From Pseudomonas sp. RGM2987 (GTDB lineage Bacteria; Pseudomonadota; Gammaproteobacteria; Pseudomonadales; Pseudomonadaceae), in assembly GCF_022952855.1 (NCBI RefSeq), contig NZ_JALJDX010000164.1, positions 1 to 32,503 of the forward strand: a stretch of DNA of 32,503 nucleotides, written 5' to 3'. This document shows, piece after piece, positions 1 through 7,823 of the stretch. Made by a program: the position numbers and the translations under genes. Under the pieces are notes generated by a model, which searched no databases, had not been told where the DNA came from, and worked only from the letters and a program-made list of their open reading frames with translations. How positions within the stretch are numbered: the stretch's first letter is position 1; each line of letters opens with the position of its first letter.

Positions 1-94
1 ATGACTGGCTATGTCTAGGCGCTCGCACCCGCCCAGGGCCAGCAGTGGTGTAACTTTTGAATTCCCCGCACAAAACCCATGTACACCACAGCCG

Positions 95-190
95 CCCTGT
101 GGGAGCGGGCTTGCTCGCGATGGCGGCGGTACATTCAACATCAATGCAAACTGACCCACCGCTTTCGCGAGCAAGCCCGCTCCCACAGGG
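95..190. repeat. REPIN: inverted pair of REP sequences
   Basis: Two REP cores of the GTGGGAGCGGGCTTGCTCGCGA type face each other across a short spacer: forward copy at 95-120, inverted copy at 164-190, so the single strand can fold into one long hairpin. It lies downstream of the amidotransferase-like gene. Bases 1-94 show no recognisable gene. Confidence 0.9.
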
Positions 191-217
191 GAGTTGTGGT
201 GGTCACAGGACGTGCGC

Positions 218-928
218 TCAAAGTCGGGACTTTGCACAAGCCTCAACAAACGCCCTCACCAACGGCGGCACACGACCTTCCAACGCGGCCCGTTCCGGCT
301 GAAACAGCGTCGCGACAAAGAACGGATGATCCCGCAACTCCACGGCCCGCAGCTCGCCGGCCGAATCCCGGGCTACAGCATGCAAACGTTCACCCAACAG
401 CGCCTTTTCAAAATCCGGATTGACCCCGAATCGGCAGTGATAACCCTCGAAAACCGTCTGGCGCCCATACGCCCCGGCAATCAACGAGCCCGCGCTGAGC
501 TGGAGGCTGTCGATGGTTTCAATCAATGCACAGCTCAATGGCGCCACCAGAACCCGCTCAGCCTCGGGAGATGTCTCGCCGTGTGCCGCATCGTCCCAGC
601 CCATCACGTTACGGGCGTATTCCAGCACGGCATGCTGAAAGCCGCCGCAGGTGCCGAGAAAAGGGCGACGCTGTTCGCGGGCAAAACGAATGGCTCCTAA
701 GGCGCCGCCTTCGTCCCGATAAGGGCTACCCGGTACGCACCAGACGCCGTCGAAATCATTCAGCAACGCGTTGTCGGCTATGAGGTCAGTCGCCAGCCAT
801 TGGAACCGGATGCCATGGCCGCTATGTTTACCGGCCAGCTCCAAAGCGATGGAAATCGCCCGATGAGCCGTTATCCGCGGGTCGTGATCACCGACCAGGG
901 CGATGTGCAAAGGACGCTGGTTTTCCAT
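218..928 (-). CDS. Class I glutamine amidotransferase-like protein (CTP synthase C-terminal-like)
   Basis: A 236-residue protein resembling the glutamine amidotransferase domain of CTP synthase, with no synthetase domain attached. The nucleophile elbow is visible as GTCGGFQHAV with Cys94, and the segment HPFFVATLFQPE (about 201-212) aligns with the CTP synthase HPWF..FHPE region. In that alignment the usual catalytic histidine is Gln210 (codon CAG), while the following Pro-Glu is kept, so ordinary glutaminase chemistry is doubtful. The substrate is unknown. The gene starts at an ATG with only a weak GAG-type ribosome site and is divergent from a LysR gene, which may regulate it. It is probably a cytoplasmic member of the 'CTP synthase C-terminal region-related' family. 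The family call is fairly sure; the function is not. Confidence 0.8.
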   Translation of the reverse strand: MENQRPLHIALVGDHDPRITAHRAISIALELAGKHSGHGIRFQWLATDLIADNALLNDFDGVWCVPGSPYRDEGGALGAIRFAREQRRPFLGTCGGFQHAVLEYARNVMGWDDAAHGETSPEAERVLVAPLSCALIETIDSLQLSAGSLIAGAYGRQTVFEGYHCRFGVNPDFEKALLGERLHAVARDSAGELRAVELRDHPFFVATLFQPERAALEGRVPPLVRAFVEACAKSRL

Positions 929-1005
929 GAGAGTCTCGCCGCTTGTTGATTGCTGGTCGCCACTATAGATTGGCGTTCACGCAATCAATATGGGCGTTTA
1001 TCCAA

Positions 1006-1890
1006 GTGCTCAATGCAGCCACGCAATACCGTCTGGATTACCCTGATCTATCACTGATCCTGGCGCTGGTCCGTGGCGGCTCGCTGGCACGGGCCTCCCA
1101 GCTGTTGAAAGTGGACGTGTCCACGGTCTTTCGTTCAATACGCCGGCTCGAGGCAGCCCTAGGCCAGCCATTGTTCGAAAAAAGCCGTTCCGGGTATTTG
1201 CCCACGAGCCTGGCCCAGGCGTTGACCGAACAAGCCGAGCGCGCCGAGCAGGCCTTGGAGGCGGCGCGTATCGGCGTGGAGCAGGGCGGCGAGGTGGTCA
1301 GCGGCACGGTGCGCCTGACGTGCACCGACTCGGTCCTGCAAGCGTTGCTGCTGCCGGCGCTGGCGCGGTTCATGCCCGCCTATCCAGCACTGACCCTTGA
1401 GCTGAGCACCTCGAACGACTTCGCCAACCTGAGCCGCCGCGATGCCGACATCGCCTTGCGCCTGACCCGCACGCCACCGGAACACTTGGTGGGGCGAAAT
1501 CTCGGCGGTGTTGTTTATCGGGTGTGCGCGAATCCGCCTTACCTGTCCTCGGTTAACCCGGATGACCTGGCGTCCATGACCTGGATCGCGCCGGACGATT
1601 TCCTCCCCGATCACCCCACCGTGACCTGGCGCCGCCAGCACTTTCCCGGCGTGGTGCCGGCTTATCGCTGCAACAGCATGCTCTCGGTCACCGAACTGGT
1701 CCGAGCCGGTTTGGGCGTGGCGGCGCTGCCGGACTTTCTGATCGACGCACACCAAGGCTTGATACCCGTTGGCGAACCGCTGGCGGGGTATGACTCGGCG
1801 CTTTGGCTCCTGACCCGCCCGGACTGCCGCGCCCTGCGCTCGGTGGTGACCTTGTTCGACGAGTTGGGACGCAACCTGCAGCTGCGCTGA
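1006..1890 (+). CDS. LysR-family transcriptional regulator
   Basis: The N-terminal winged helix-turn-helix is clear (DLSLILALVRGGSLARASQLL followed by STVFRSIRRLEAALGQPLFEK). It is followed by a periplasmic-binding-protein-like effector domain ending about 15 residues before the C-terminus. It should be a cytoplasmic DNA-binding regulator, probably of the divergent amidotransferase-like gene, because LysR proteins often control the gene transcribed away from them. The frame is open from a TTG at 943, but that adds 21 non-LysR-like residues and leaves almost no room for the divergent promoter. A GTG at 1006 puts the first helix at the usual distance from the N-terminus and gives about 294 residues, the normal family length. 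Neither start has a good Shine-Dalgarno, so the start is uncertain. Confidence 0.82.
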   Translation: MLNAATQYRLDYPDLSLILALVRGGSLARASQLLKVDVSTVFRSIRRLEAALGQPLFEKSRSGYLPTSLAQALTEQAERAEQALEAARIGVEQGGEVVSGTVRLTCTDSVLQALLLPALARFMPAYPALTLELSTSNDFANLSRRDADIALRLTRTPPEHLVGRNLGGVVYRVCANPPYLSSVNPDDLASMTWIAPDDFLPDHPTVTWRRQHFPGVVPAYRCNSMLSVTELVRAGLGVAALPDFLIDAHQGLIPVGEPLAGYDSALWLLTRPDCRALRSVVTLFDELGRNLQLR

Positions 1891-1893
1891 GGA

Positions 1894-2502
1894 TCAGCGC
1901 TGATAGCAGGCCAGGAACATGTCGAGTGCCGATTCGATCACCTGTGCCTGTTCAGCCTCGGTCAGGCTCGGTTGGCCCATGGAGATTTGCGGCCAGAACG
2001 CGAATATCTTGATCAGCCCATGCACTTGCTGGGCGGCAAAGGCCGGGTCCATGGGTTTCAACCGACCATCAGCGTGGGCCTGACGAATCCAGACAGTCAG
2101 GCCTTCTTCGCGTTCGCCCATGCGCCCGACCATGTCCTGGGCCCGCTCGGGAGAGTGAATCGTTGCCGCAATGGCAATGCGCGCCAGATCGAGCAGATTC
2201 TCGTCCGCCAGCATGCGCAACTTGACCTGCAGTAACACCCGGAGCTGTTCCCGTAGAGGCTTTTCCGGGCAGTAGACCGTGTCCTGTTCTGCGGAAATGC
2301 TGCTCCACAAACGATTCAGAATCTCAGCAAACAGCGCTTCCTTGCTCGGGAAGTGGTTGTACACCGTGCGCTTCGACACACCGGCGGTCGCCGCGATCCT
2401 GTCCATGCTGGTGACCTCGAAACCGCTGCTGCGAAACTCGGCAATCGCGGCCTGCAAAATGGCTTCGCGTTTTCGTTCGGTGAGGCGCTGCGGTACGGTC
2501 AT
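1894..2502 (-). CDS. TetR-family transcriptional regulator
   Basis: A 202-residue TetR repressor. The N-terminal helix-turn-helix spans about residues 11-56 (REAILQAAIAEFRSSGFE, SMDRIAATAGVSKRTVYNHFPSKEALF). The C-terminal ligand-binding half resembles the AefR/TetR_C type. It is divergent from the metallo-beta-lactamase-fold hydrolase gene. The shared intergenic region holds a perfect 10-bp inverted repeat and a second imperfect copy nearer this gene. The simplest reading is that it represses both its own gene and the hydrolase until a ligand binds; the ligand is not evident. Its stop lies three bases beyond that of the convergent LysR gene. Confident on family, inferred for target. Confidence 0.9.
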   Translation of the reverse strand: MTVPQRLTERKREAILQAAIAEFRSSGFEVTSMDRIAATAGVSKRTVYNHFPSKEALFAEILNRLWSSISAEQDTVYCPEKPLREQLRVLLQVKLRMLADENLLDLARIAIAATIHSPERAQDMVGRMGEREEGLTVWIRQAHADGRLKPMDPAFAAQQVHGLIKIFAFWPQISMGQPSLTEAEQAQVIESALDMFLACYQR

Positions 2503-2528
2503 GGGGCATTCGTCGGTTGAGAGTAGAG

Positions 2529-2600
2529 AAAATTACACCCGGTAGTTTACTTGCTCCGGGGATTCATGCAATCTAGAAACTACACCGCCTGGTGTAGTTT
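2529..2600. promoter_or_regulatory. Operator-like palindromes between tetR-type gene and hydrolase gene
   Basis: A perfect inverted repeat, AAACTACACC-GCCT-GGTGTAGTTT in two arms, lies at 2577-2600. A diverged copy of the same site (AAAATTACACC-C-GGTAGTTT) lies at 2529-2548, closer to the TetR start. Two related dyads in a divergent promoter are typical of TetR autorepression plus control of the neighbour. Binding by the adjacent regulator is inferred. Confidence 0.7.
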
Positions 2601-2692
2601 TACGGAAAATGGCTGATCGTGTACGTCGCAGCCATCCAGCGTCCCACAACGACGAAGCGCAATTACGACGACGTCCTTGGAGTTACCGCACC

Positions 2693-3751
2693 ATGAGCCT
2701 TCCTTCTTCCCCGACTGACAACGCGGCTGCCAACCCTGCCTCCCAACACGAACACGGGAAGTATCGCAATCACGCCCATACCCCGCGAGAAGGGTTCGGC
2801 CAGATGATGCGCATCATCTGGAACATGCTCCTCCACAAACCGAGCACCACCCGTCCTGCGGGCGCCATCACGGTCCAGCCGCTGACACGCGCCCAATTGC
2901 TGGCCGCACCGAACCACAGCGTTTTCCGTCTCGGCCATTCCACCGTGCTGCTCAAGTTGCGCGACAAATTCTGGCTCACCGATCCGGTTTTCTCCGACCG
3001 CGCCTCTCCCGTGCAATGGGCTGGCCCCAAGCGCTTCCATCAGCCGCCCATCAGCCTGGAAGACCTGCCGCCCATCGAGGCGGTGATCCTTTCCCACGAT
3101 CATTACGACCATCTCGACTACCAGGCCATCCTCAAGCTCGCCGGCAAGACCCGGCACTTCCTGACGCCCCTGGGCGTGGGTGACACCCTGGTCAAATGGG
3201 GCGTCGAGGCCAGCAAGGTACGTCAGCTGGATTGGTGGCAAGGTACCGAGGTGGACGGCATCGAGTTCATCGCCACGCCTTCGCAGCATTTTTCCGGTCG
3301 CGGCCTGCTCGATGGCAACAGCACGCTCTGGGCGTCCTGGGTGATGATCGACGGTGATACGCGGATTTTCTTCAGCGGCGACACCGGTTACTTCGACGGT
3401 TTCAAACGCATCGGCGAACGCTACGGGCCCTTTGACCTGACGCTGATGGAAACCGGCGCCTATAACGTCGATTGGCCCCACGTGCATATGCAGCCGGAGC
3501 AAACCCTCCAGGCGCATATCGACCTCAAGGGCCGTTGGCTGCTACCGATCCACAACGGCACCTTCGACCTGGCCATGCACGCCTGGTATGAACCCTTCGA
3601 CCGCATCCTGGCCCTGGCCTGGGAACGCAATGTGTCCATCACCACGCCACAAATGGGCGAAGCCTTCACCCTGGCCCAGCCGCAACGTGGCCGGGCCTGG
3701 TGGCTGGACGTGGAGGCCGCGGCCTATCAGAACCAGACCGGCGCGGCGTGA
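2693..3751 (+). CDS. MBL-fold metal-dependent hydrolase (NAPE-PLD/UlaG-like)
   Basis: A 352-residue metallo-beta-lactamase-fold enzyme. The metal-binding signature HDHYDH is at residues 135-140, with further expected ligands at His199 (SQHFSGR), Asp230 (SGDTGY) and His287 (IHNGTFDLAMH). The segments GHSTVLLKL, LTDPVFSDRASP and GPKRFHQPP are typical of the N-acyl-phosphatidylethanolamine phospholipase D-like branch. Bacterial members are often annotated as outer-membrane or cytoplasmic hydrolases of unknown substrate. The ATG at 2693 was chosen because GGAG lies about 10 bases upstream. An in-frame ATG at 2609 would add 28 low-complexity residues immediately after the operator. Probably controlled by the divergent TetR regulator. 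The fold is certain, the substrate unknown. Confidence 0.88.
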   Translation: MSLPSSPTDNAAANPASQHEHGKYRNHAHTPREGFGQMMRIIWNMLLHKPSTTRPAGAITVQPLTRAQLLAAPNHSVFRLGHSTVLLKLRDKFWLTDPVFSDRASPVQWAGPKRFHQPPISLEDLPPIEAVILSHDHYDHLDYQAILKLAGKTRHFLTPLGVGDTLVKWGVEASKVRQLDWWQGTEVDGIEFIATPSQHFSGRGLLDGNSTLWASWVMIDGDTRIFFSGDTGYFDGFKRIGERYGPFDLTLMETGAYNVDWPHVHMQPEQTLQAHIDLKGRWLLPIHNGTFDLAMHAWYEPFDRILALAWERNVSITTPQMGEAFTLAQPQRGRAWWLDVEAAAYQNQTGAA

Positions 3752-3769
3752 CACCTGCTGCAACGCCGA

Positions 3770-4087
3770 CTATTCGATCATCGCGTAGTCGGCCCGTCCC
3801 ATCGGGTCCGGTGTGGCGCCCTTGATGTTCATGCCACGCCCCGGGGCGAAGCCAGGAAAGAACACGAGACCTTCGGCCTCAAAGCGAAAGGCCAGCGCCA
3901 ACCGTGTCACGTCGCGCAGTTCGCCCCCGGCTTCAAAGCGTCGGATGGCCTGGACCGAGACGCCGGAGAGCCGGGACAATTCCTCGACACTCCAACCCAG
4001 CATGGCGCGGGCCTGCGCACTGTGGGCAGGGGTGAATTGATAGACAGCGATGCGTTCCAGCGTGGTCTTGATTGCAAGAGAGGCCAT
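3770..4087 (-). CDS. Small XRE-type helix-turn-helix regulator
   Basis: A 105-residue protein with a Cro/C1-type helix-turn-helix at about residues 26-60 (ARAMLGWSVEELSRLSGVSVQAIRRFEAG), followed by a region containing FRFEAEGLVFFPGF, a motif common in XRE regulators that recognise 'age/size' of repressor-like proteins. The start is the ATG at 4087, with GGAG seven bases upstream; a TTG four codons earlier overlaps that ribosome site and is unlikely. A CTGT-N8-ACAG dyad lies 32 bases upstream of the start and could be a LexA box or an auto-operator. It converges with the hydrolase gene with 18 bases between stops. The regulated target is not evident. Confidence 0.85.
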   Translation of the reverse strand: MASLAIKTTLERIAVYQFTPAHSAQARAMLGWSVEELSRLSGVSVQAIRRFEAGGELRDVTRLALAFRFEAEGLVFFPGFAPGRGMNIKGATPDPMGRADYAMIE

Positions 4088-4118
4088 GGGATTCTCCAAA
4101 GCAGTGGATTCAAAAATA

Positions 4119-4134
4119 CTGTGTTTTTGTACAG
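4119..4134. promoter_or_regulatory. LexA-box-like dyad upstream of the XRE gene
   Basis: The 16-bp site CTGTGTTTTTGTACAG matches the LexA pattern CTGT-N8-ACAG with an intact core in both arms. It lies in the short promoter region of the XRE gene. It may instead be the operator of the XRE protein itself. Confidence 0.5.
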
Positions 4135-4167
4135 TTGTTTTGAAGCCGGATCAATCTCATTTTTTGA

Positions 4168-4545
4168 TCAATGACCGGCGGTCTTCTTCAGCCAGGCGCT
4201 CGGGGCATGACCCAACACCCGACGGAGTCCAGCGCAAGCTCCACGGCTTCCATCAGCAGCTGGCGCATCAGGGCGACACGCTGATGACCTGGCAACGGGC
4301 GTCCGTGACCGTTACGGCGGCCGGTTCGATATACAAGCTTCGCGTGCTGACGCCCAGCATCAGCACTTCATGGGGAACCCCGGGCGGGATCCACACCGCT
4401 CGTTGAGGCGGCACTACCCAATTGCCGTCCTCCGTTCTGACCTGCATGACTCCGGTGGCCGGGACGCTGACTTACATGGCCAGGCGGGGTTTACCGAGTT
4501 TGATTTGGGACAGTGGTTTGTGGGTATGTGGATTTGCAGGCGTTT
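4168..4545 (-). pseudogene. Remnant of an AraC-family regulator (cupin plus C-terminal tail)
   Basis: Read on the minus strand, about 4475-4271 encodes an AraC_N cupin-type segment: GVMQVRTEDGNW, then RAVWIPPGVPHEVLM, then TRSLYIEP and VISVSP. A neighbouring frame continues as LMRQLLMEAVELALD, the family's linker helix. After that a third frame gives LRRVLGHAPSAWLKKTAGH and a stop at 4168-4170, the C-terminal end of an AraC helix-turn-helix domain. In-frame stops lie at 4472-4474 and 4268-4270, and nearly the whole DNA-binding domain is missing. It is therefore a decayed gene with at least two frameshifts or nonsense changes and a deletion. The upstream limit near 4545 is a guess based on HKPLSQIKLG-like sequence. 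Confidence 0.72.
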
Positions 4546-4592
4546 GCAGTTTTGACACTAGGCTCGTTAGTGGGGATTCGATTAGCTACGCC

Positions 4593-4742
4593 ATGGATCG
4601 GGCGGATACCGGATCGATTTCACGCCGGGTTTATATCGGATTGTTGATCGTCGTGATGTTGGGCATATCGGCGCAGGAAGTTGCTGCGTGGCATTGCTCA
4701 AGATTTAGTGAGAGAGGTGGCATATCGATTCTCGGAGGCTGA
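4593..4742 (+). CDS. Possible 49-residue membrane peptide
   Basis: An ATG-initiated ORF of 49 codons with one hydrophobic stretch (VYIGLLIVVMLGIS) that could span a membrane. It has no convincing ribosome site (GGGGA is about 16 bases upstream) and no recognisable family. It sits 60 bases before a secreted-protein gene and next to the AraC remnant, so it may be chance coding in decaying sequence. Confidence 0.2.
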   Translation: MDRADTGSISRRVYIGLLIVVMLGISAQEVAAWHCSRFSERGGISILGG

Positions 4743-4802
4743 TTCGTCATACTTCGCGCCACTCATTTCGTGAGCTGACGCTCGCTTTTCCAGGAAAATT
4801 CC

Positions 4803-5999
4803 ATGTTCAAAGGACTGTTGCTCCTCGCATCCAGCGCCACGTGCCTGCTCGCGCTCTGTTCGACAGCCAGTGCCGAAGGTGGTAGTGGCGTCTTTACCGG
4901 CACCTTGGGCACGATGCCGATTGTGATGGGGCTCAACGCGGGTCAAGAGGACGAAGTCATCGGTCGTTATTTCTATGAGAAATACCATCGTGATTTGGGG
5001 TTGAGCGGCTCGCAGCAAGGAAAGACCCTGACGCTGGTGGAGGGCGGTACCCGTTACGACGACGGCCAATCGCTGCCAACCCTGACGCTGCAAAAAACGG
5101 CCAACGGCTGGCAGGGTGAATGGAAAAGTCTCAAGGGCAAGGTTCTGCCCGTGCAGTTGACCGAGGCCAGGCTCCCGGCACCTGGGGCTGATCTTTCCCC
5201 CGTTATCGCCGAGCTGCAAAAAAGTGATCCTTATGAGTATCTCCGCCTGCAAGGTTTGAAACTCAAACCGGGTAAGAAAGAATCTTTCATGGGTCATGAC
5301 TTGCAATGGTGGACGGAGCCACAATCCGGTATTTCCATGTTCAGCGTCGAGTCCGGCTACTCGAAAGATGAACTGCAGCGGGTCAATCGGAAATTGTTGG
5401 GACGGCTCTGGACCGAAGTCATCAGCTACCACGGCTGTCTGTTGCAGGGCGGGGATAATGCCGAGTTTGACCAAGGCGTCGCGCCCAAATTCCTATCGCC
5501 CGATGTGATCAGCCTGAACATTTCCACAAGTTACTACTGCGGCGGCGTGCATCCGGATTTTGGCAATTCGCCGCTCAATCTCGACGCTCACACCGGCCAC
5601 AGTTTGTCGCTGGAGGATGTGCTCTGGGTTGGCCCAGGTAAGCCACCGCTGCACGCCAGCCACGACGATGGAAGTGATGCCCCGTTGACCGATGAAGAGA
5701 GCAAGGCGCGATACACTTACCAACGCGAGGTGTTTGTGCCATGGCTGGTCAAGCAACTCACCGCGCTGTACCCCGACGAGATGCTGAAACCAACGGATGA
5801 AGATAGCTGCGACTACACCGATGAAGGCGTCTGGGGATATTCCAATTGGTACTTCACCGAAAAGGGTTTGTACCTGGGACCGTTCTTCGACCGCGCGCAA
5901 CGCGAGTGTGATGACCCAGGCTGGTCGGTGCTGCCATACGCAGTCGTAAAACAACACCCCGGTGCGATAAAACTTCAATTGCCCGGGACTGGTGACTAG
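4803..5999 (+). CDS. Secreted DUF3298/RsiV-like protein
   Basis: A 398-residue exported protein. Residues 1-24 form a signal peptide (MFKGLLLLASS...LCSTASA) with a signal-peptidase-I-type ASA site; the nearby Cys is not in a lipobox. The C-terminal part carries hallmarks of the DUF3298/RsiV fold: YYCGGVHPDFGNSPLNLDAHTGHSLSLEDVLW, and near the end FTEKGLYLGPFF followed by VLPYAVVKQHPG. In RsiV this fold binds lysozyme, but many Gram-negative relatives are uncharacterised periplasmic proteins, so no ligand is claimed. AGGAAA lies eight bases before the ATG. The last four bases overlap the 3' end of the convergent gene. No lysozyme-inhibitor or sigma-factor partner is visible nearby. Confidence 0.8.
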   Translation: MFKGLLLLASSATCLLALCSTASAEGGSGVFTGTLGTMPIVMGLNAGQEDEVIGRYFYEKYHRDLGLSGSQQGKTLTLVEGGTRYDDGQSLPTLTLQKTANGWQGEWKSLKGKVLPVQLTEARLPAPGADLSPVIAELQKSDPYEYLRLQGLKLKPGKKESFMGHDLQWWTEPQSGISMFSVESGYSKDELQRVNRKLLGRLWTEVISYHGCLLQGGDNAEFDQGVAPKFLSPDVISLNISTSYYCGGVHPDFGNSPLNLDAHTGHSLSLEDVLWVGPGKPPLHASHDDGSDAPLTDEESKARYTYQREVFVPWLVKQLTALYPDEMLKPTDEDSCDYTDEGVWGYSNWYFTEKGLYLGPFFDRAQRECDDPGWSVLPYAVVKQHPGAIKLQLPGTGD

Positions 6000-6985
6000 C
6001 CCTCAGCCAAGCCGGGTGCCTCCCGAATAATGAAGTGATCCAGGTTCTCGATATTGGCACTGAACACCCCGAACGTTTCCTCGGGGTTCTTCTTGCTCGG
6101 CACCTGTTTCAACTCCGGCGTCACGCCATAAAAGAAGCAATACAACGGCGCGTCACTGTCGGCGGCGTGCTTGATCTCTTCCAGAAACGCCTTGCGCTTG
6201 CGGTAGTTGTCGATCAGCTTCTTGCTCAGGTAAACGTTGACCGAGTAAGGCTTCTTCTTCGCCTCGCCAGGTAGCTTGGCCCAGACCTTTTGCTCGAAAT
6301 CGACGCGAAAACTGGCGCTGTGATAATCCTCGATCTTTTTGATCTTGCCCCAGTAGATCAGCCCTTTGTTATCCAGCAGAAACTCGATCTTCTTGAAAAA
6401 CGAACTGTAGGGCGCCGTGTGCTCGCCAATCTTCAGCGGCATGCGCTTGAGCAGATCCTTGTCGGCGAAGTTCGAGACGAAACACTCCACCGGGTGAGCG
6501 AAGACACTGGTCTTGTCCGGTGCTGAACCGCGGCTCGGTTGCTCGACATGACTCGCAGGTGAAGGCGCTCGTTCGTCACCCATGACATCCACCACCACCG
6601 CAGGGTTGGATGGCTTGCGCACATACTCACGGCGAGTCAGCAGCAACTCCGACGGGAAATGCTCCTCCCGACCGTCATCCGTTTCCGAACCTTCCGCCTC
6701 CAGCCCCGACGCCGGTGCTTTCAGGCTGACGTAAGGACAGCCTTCGATGTGCCGCGTACTGGGAATGTTCTTGAAATGCGGCGTTCGCACGTAGCGCACA
6801 TTCTTGGCATTGAACGTTCCCAGCACATTCCCCAGATCAAACGCCGCCCGACAGGCATCGTTGGGGCACTGGAAATGGTCCTTCGCGGAATCGAACGCGA
6901 CCGTCTCGTCAAAATTCAAATCGCGCACGTCATAGATCGACAGCTTTTCGTCGAGGCTGAGGCAGTGGGCGAGGTCGAATTTCAT
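5996..6985 (-). CDS. Unknown protein with putative N-terminal zinc site
   Basis: Not recognised with confidence. From the ATG at 6985 it has 329 residues. The N-terminal part contains Cys40, Cys45, His70, His79 and Cys83 (FQCPNDACRAAF, then RTPHFKNIPSTRHIEGCPY), a spacing that could bind zinc and loosely recalls the start of CoiA-like competence/nuclease proteins. The middle (about 95-190) is acidic and low-complexity. The C-terminal half is Lys/Phe-rich with FFKKIEFLLDNKGLIYWGKIKKIEDYHSASFRVDFE, suggesting a folded alpha/beta domain. The frame stays open upstream to a GTG at 7078 with an ATG at 7063, but those extra residues look like leader sequence; the start is unsettled. It is monocistronic, and its last codons overlap the convergent gene by four bases. 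Confidence 0.7.
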   Translation of the reverse strand: MKFDLAHCLSLDEKLSIYDVRDLNFDETVAFDSAKDHFQCPNDACRAAFDLGNVLGTFNAKNVRYVRTPHFKNIPSTRHIEGCPYVSLKAPASGLEAEGSETDDGREEHFPSELLLTRREYVRKPSNPAVVVDVMGDERAPSPASHVEQPSRGSAPDKTSVFAHPVECFVSNFADKDLLKRMPLKIGEHTAPYSSFFKKIEFLLDNKGLIYWGKIKKIEDYHSASFRVDFEQKVWAKLPGEAKKKPYSVNVYLSKKLIDNYRKRKAFLEEIKHAADSDAPLYCFFYGVTPELKQVPSKKNPEETFGVFSANIENLDHFIIREAPGLAEG

Positions 6986-7194
6986 GATGGGGCTCGGGTC
7001 CTGAGTGGGGTGGGTATTAATAGCGGGTTGTGGGGGGGAGTTGCACGGGGTGTTTTCAGCCATGCGCAAATTTTCCACAATCCTTGATCACCGCTGTGCA
7101 GAAGACACGATGTTGACAGGCGGTCAGTTCGACCTCTTGTTCAGCGGCTTTTTTGGACTTAGGCTAGCTTAGCTAATTAGGTAGGAGGTGTCCT

Positions 7195-7440
7195 ATGAGT
7201 GAACTGGTGCAAGTAAACATGCACGAAGCCAAGTCCCAGCTTTCCCAACTGGCTGAGCGCGCATGGCATGGCGACAGAGTGGTGATCGCCAAGGCCGGCA
7301 AACCCTATTTGGATCTGCTGCCCCATGTCGATACACCTCGTGTCCGCAAGCCTGGGCGATTGAAGGGAAAGATCCGTATGTCTGCGGATTTTGACAAAAC
7401 TCCTGAGGACATAATTGAAGGATTTGAGGGCAGCTTATGA
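7195..7440 (+). CDS. Type II antitoxin, Phd/YefM family (VapB-type)
   Basis: An 81-residue antitoxin. The N-terminal half (VQVNMHEAKSQLSQLAERAWHGDRVVIAKAGKPYLDLLP) is the Phd/YefM DNA-binding fold. The C-terminal tail (SADFDKTPEDIIEGFEG) is the part that usually wraps the toxin. A strong ribosome site, GTAGGAGGTG, precedes the ATG. The TTAGCTAA palindrome at 7169-7176, between a possible -35 (TTGGAC, 7153) and the ribosome site, is a candidate auto-operator. The toxin gene starts inside its stop codon, so the two are translationally coupled. The family is confident. Confidence 0.92.
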   Translation: MSELVQVNMHEAKSQLSQLAERAWHGDRVVIAKAGKPYLDLLPHVDTPRVRKPGRLKGKIRMSADFDKTPEDIIEGFEGSL

Positions 7441-7823
7441 GGCGCTTGTTGTTGGACACTCATGCGTTGCTTTGGTGGCTGTCCGATGATCCCGCACTGG
7501 GCCCCGATACTCGACTGATGATCGGGGAGCCGCGTAATCAGGTCTTGGTGAGCGCTGCTTCCATCTGGGAAATATCGATCAAGCAGGCTAAAGGGATGCT
7601 AGAGGCTCCTGAGGATCTGGAAGCGTTGGTGGAGGACGAGGGTTTTACCAAGCTGCCGATTTCGCTGTTCCACGGGCAGCAGGCGGGCAAGTTGCCAGAG
7701 ATCCATCGTGATCCGTTTGATCGGATGTTGATCGCCCAAGCTCAGGCGGAAGGGCTTGAGTTAGTCACGGCAGACGGGATTATTCCTCGGTACGGGGTGC
7801 GGGTGGTTTCAGCGCGGTTATGA
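7437..7823 (+). CDS. PIN-domain toxin ribonuclease (VapC-like)
   Basis: A 128-residue PIN-domain protein, the toxin partner of the preceding antitoxin. The four acidic metal-binding residues are visible: Asp7 (LLLDTHALLWW), Glu45 (SIWEISIKQ), Asp95 (DPFDRMLIAQA) and Asp113 (VTADG). These enzymes cleave specific RNAs in the cytoplasm when free of antitoxin. The ATG overlaps the antitoxin stop (ATGA). The length is complete and there is no truncation, so the module appears functional. The RNA target cannot be read from sequence. The 157 bases after it hold no further gene before the next LysR start. Confidence 0.93.
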   Translation: MRRLLLDTHALLWWLSDDPALGPDTRLMIGEPRNQVLVSAASIWEISIKQAKGMLEAPEDLEALVEDEGFTKLPISLFHGQQAGKLPEIHRDPFDRMLIAQAQAEGLELVTADGIIPRYGVRVVSARL

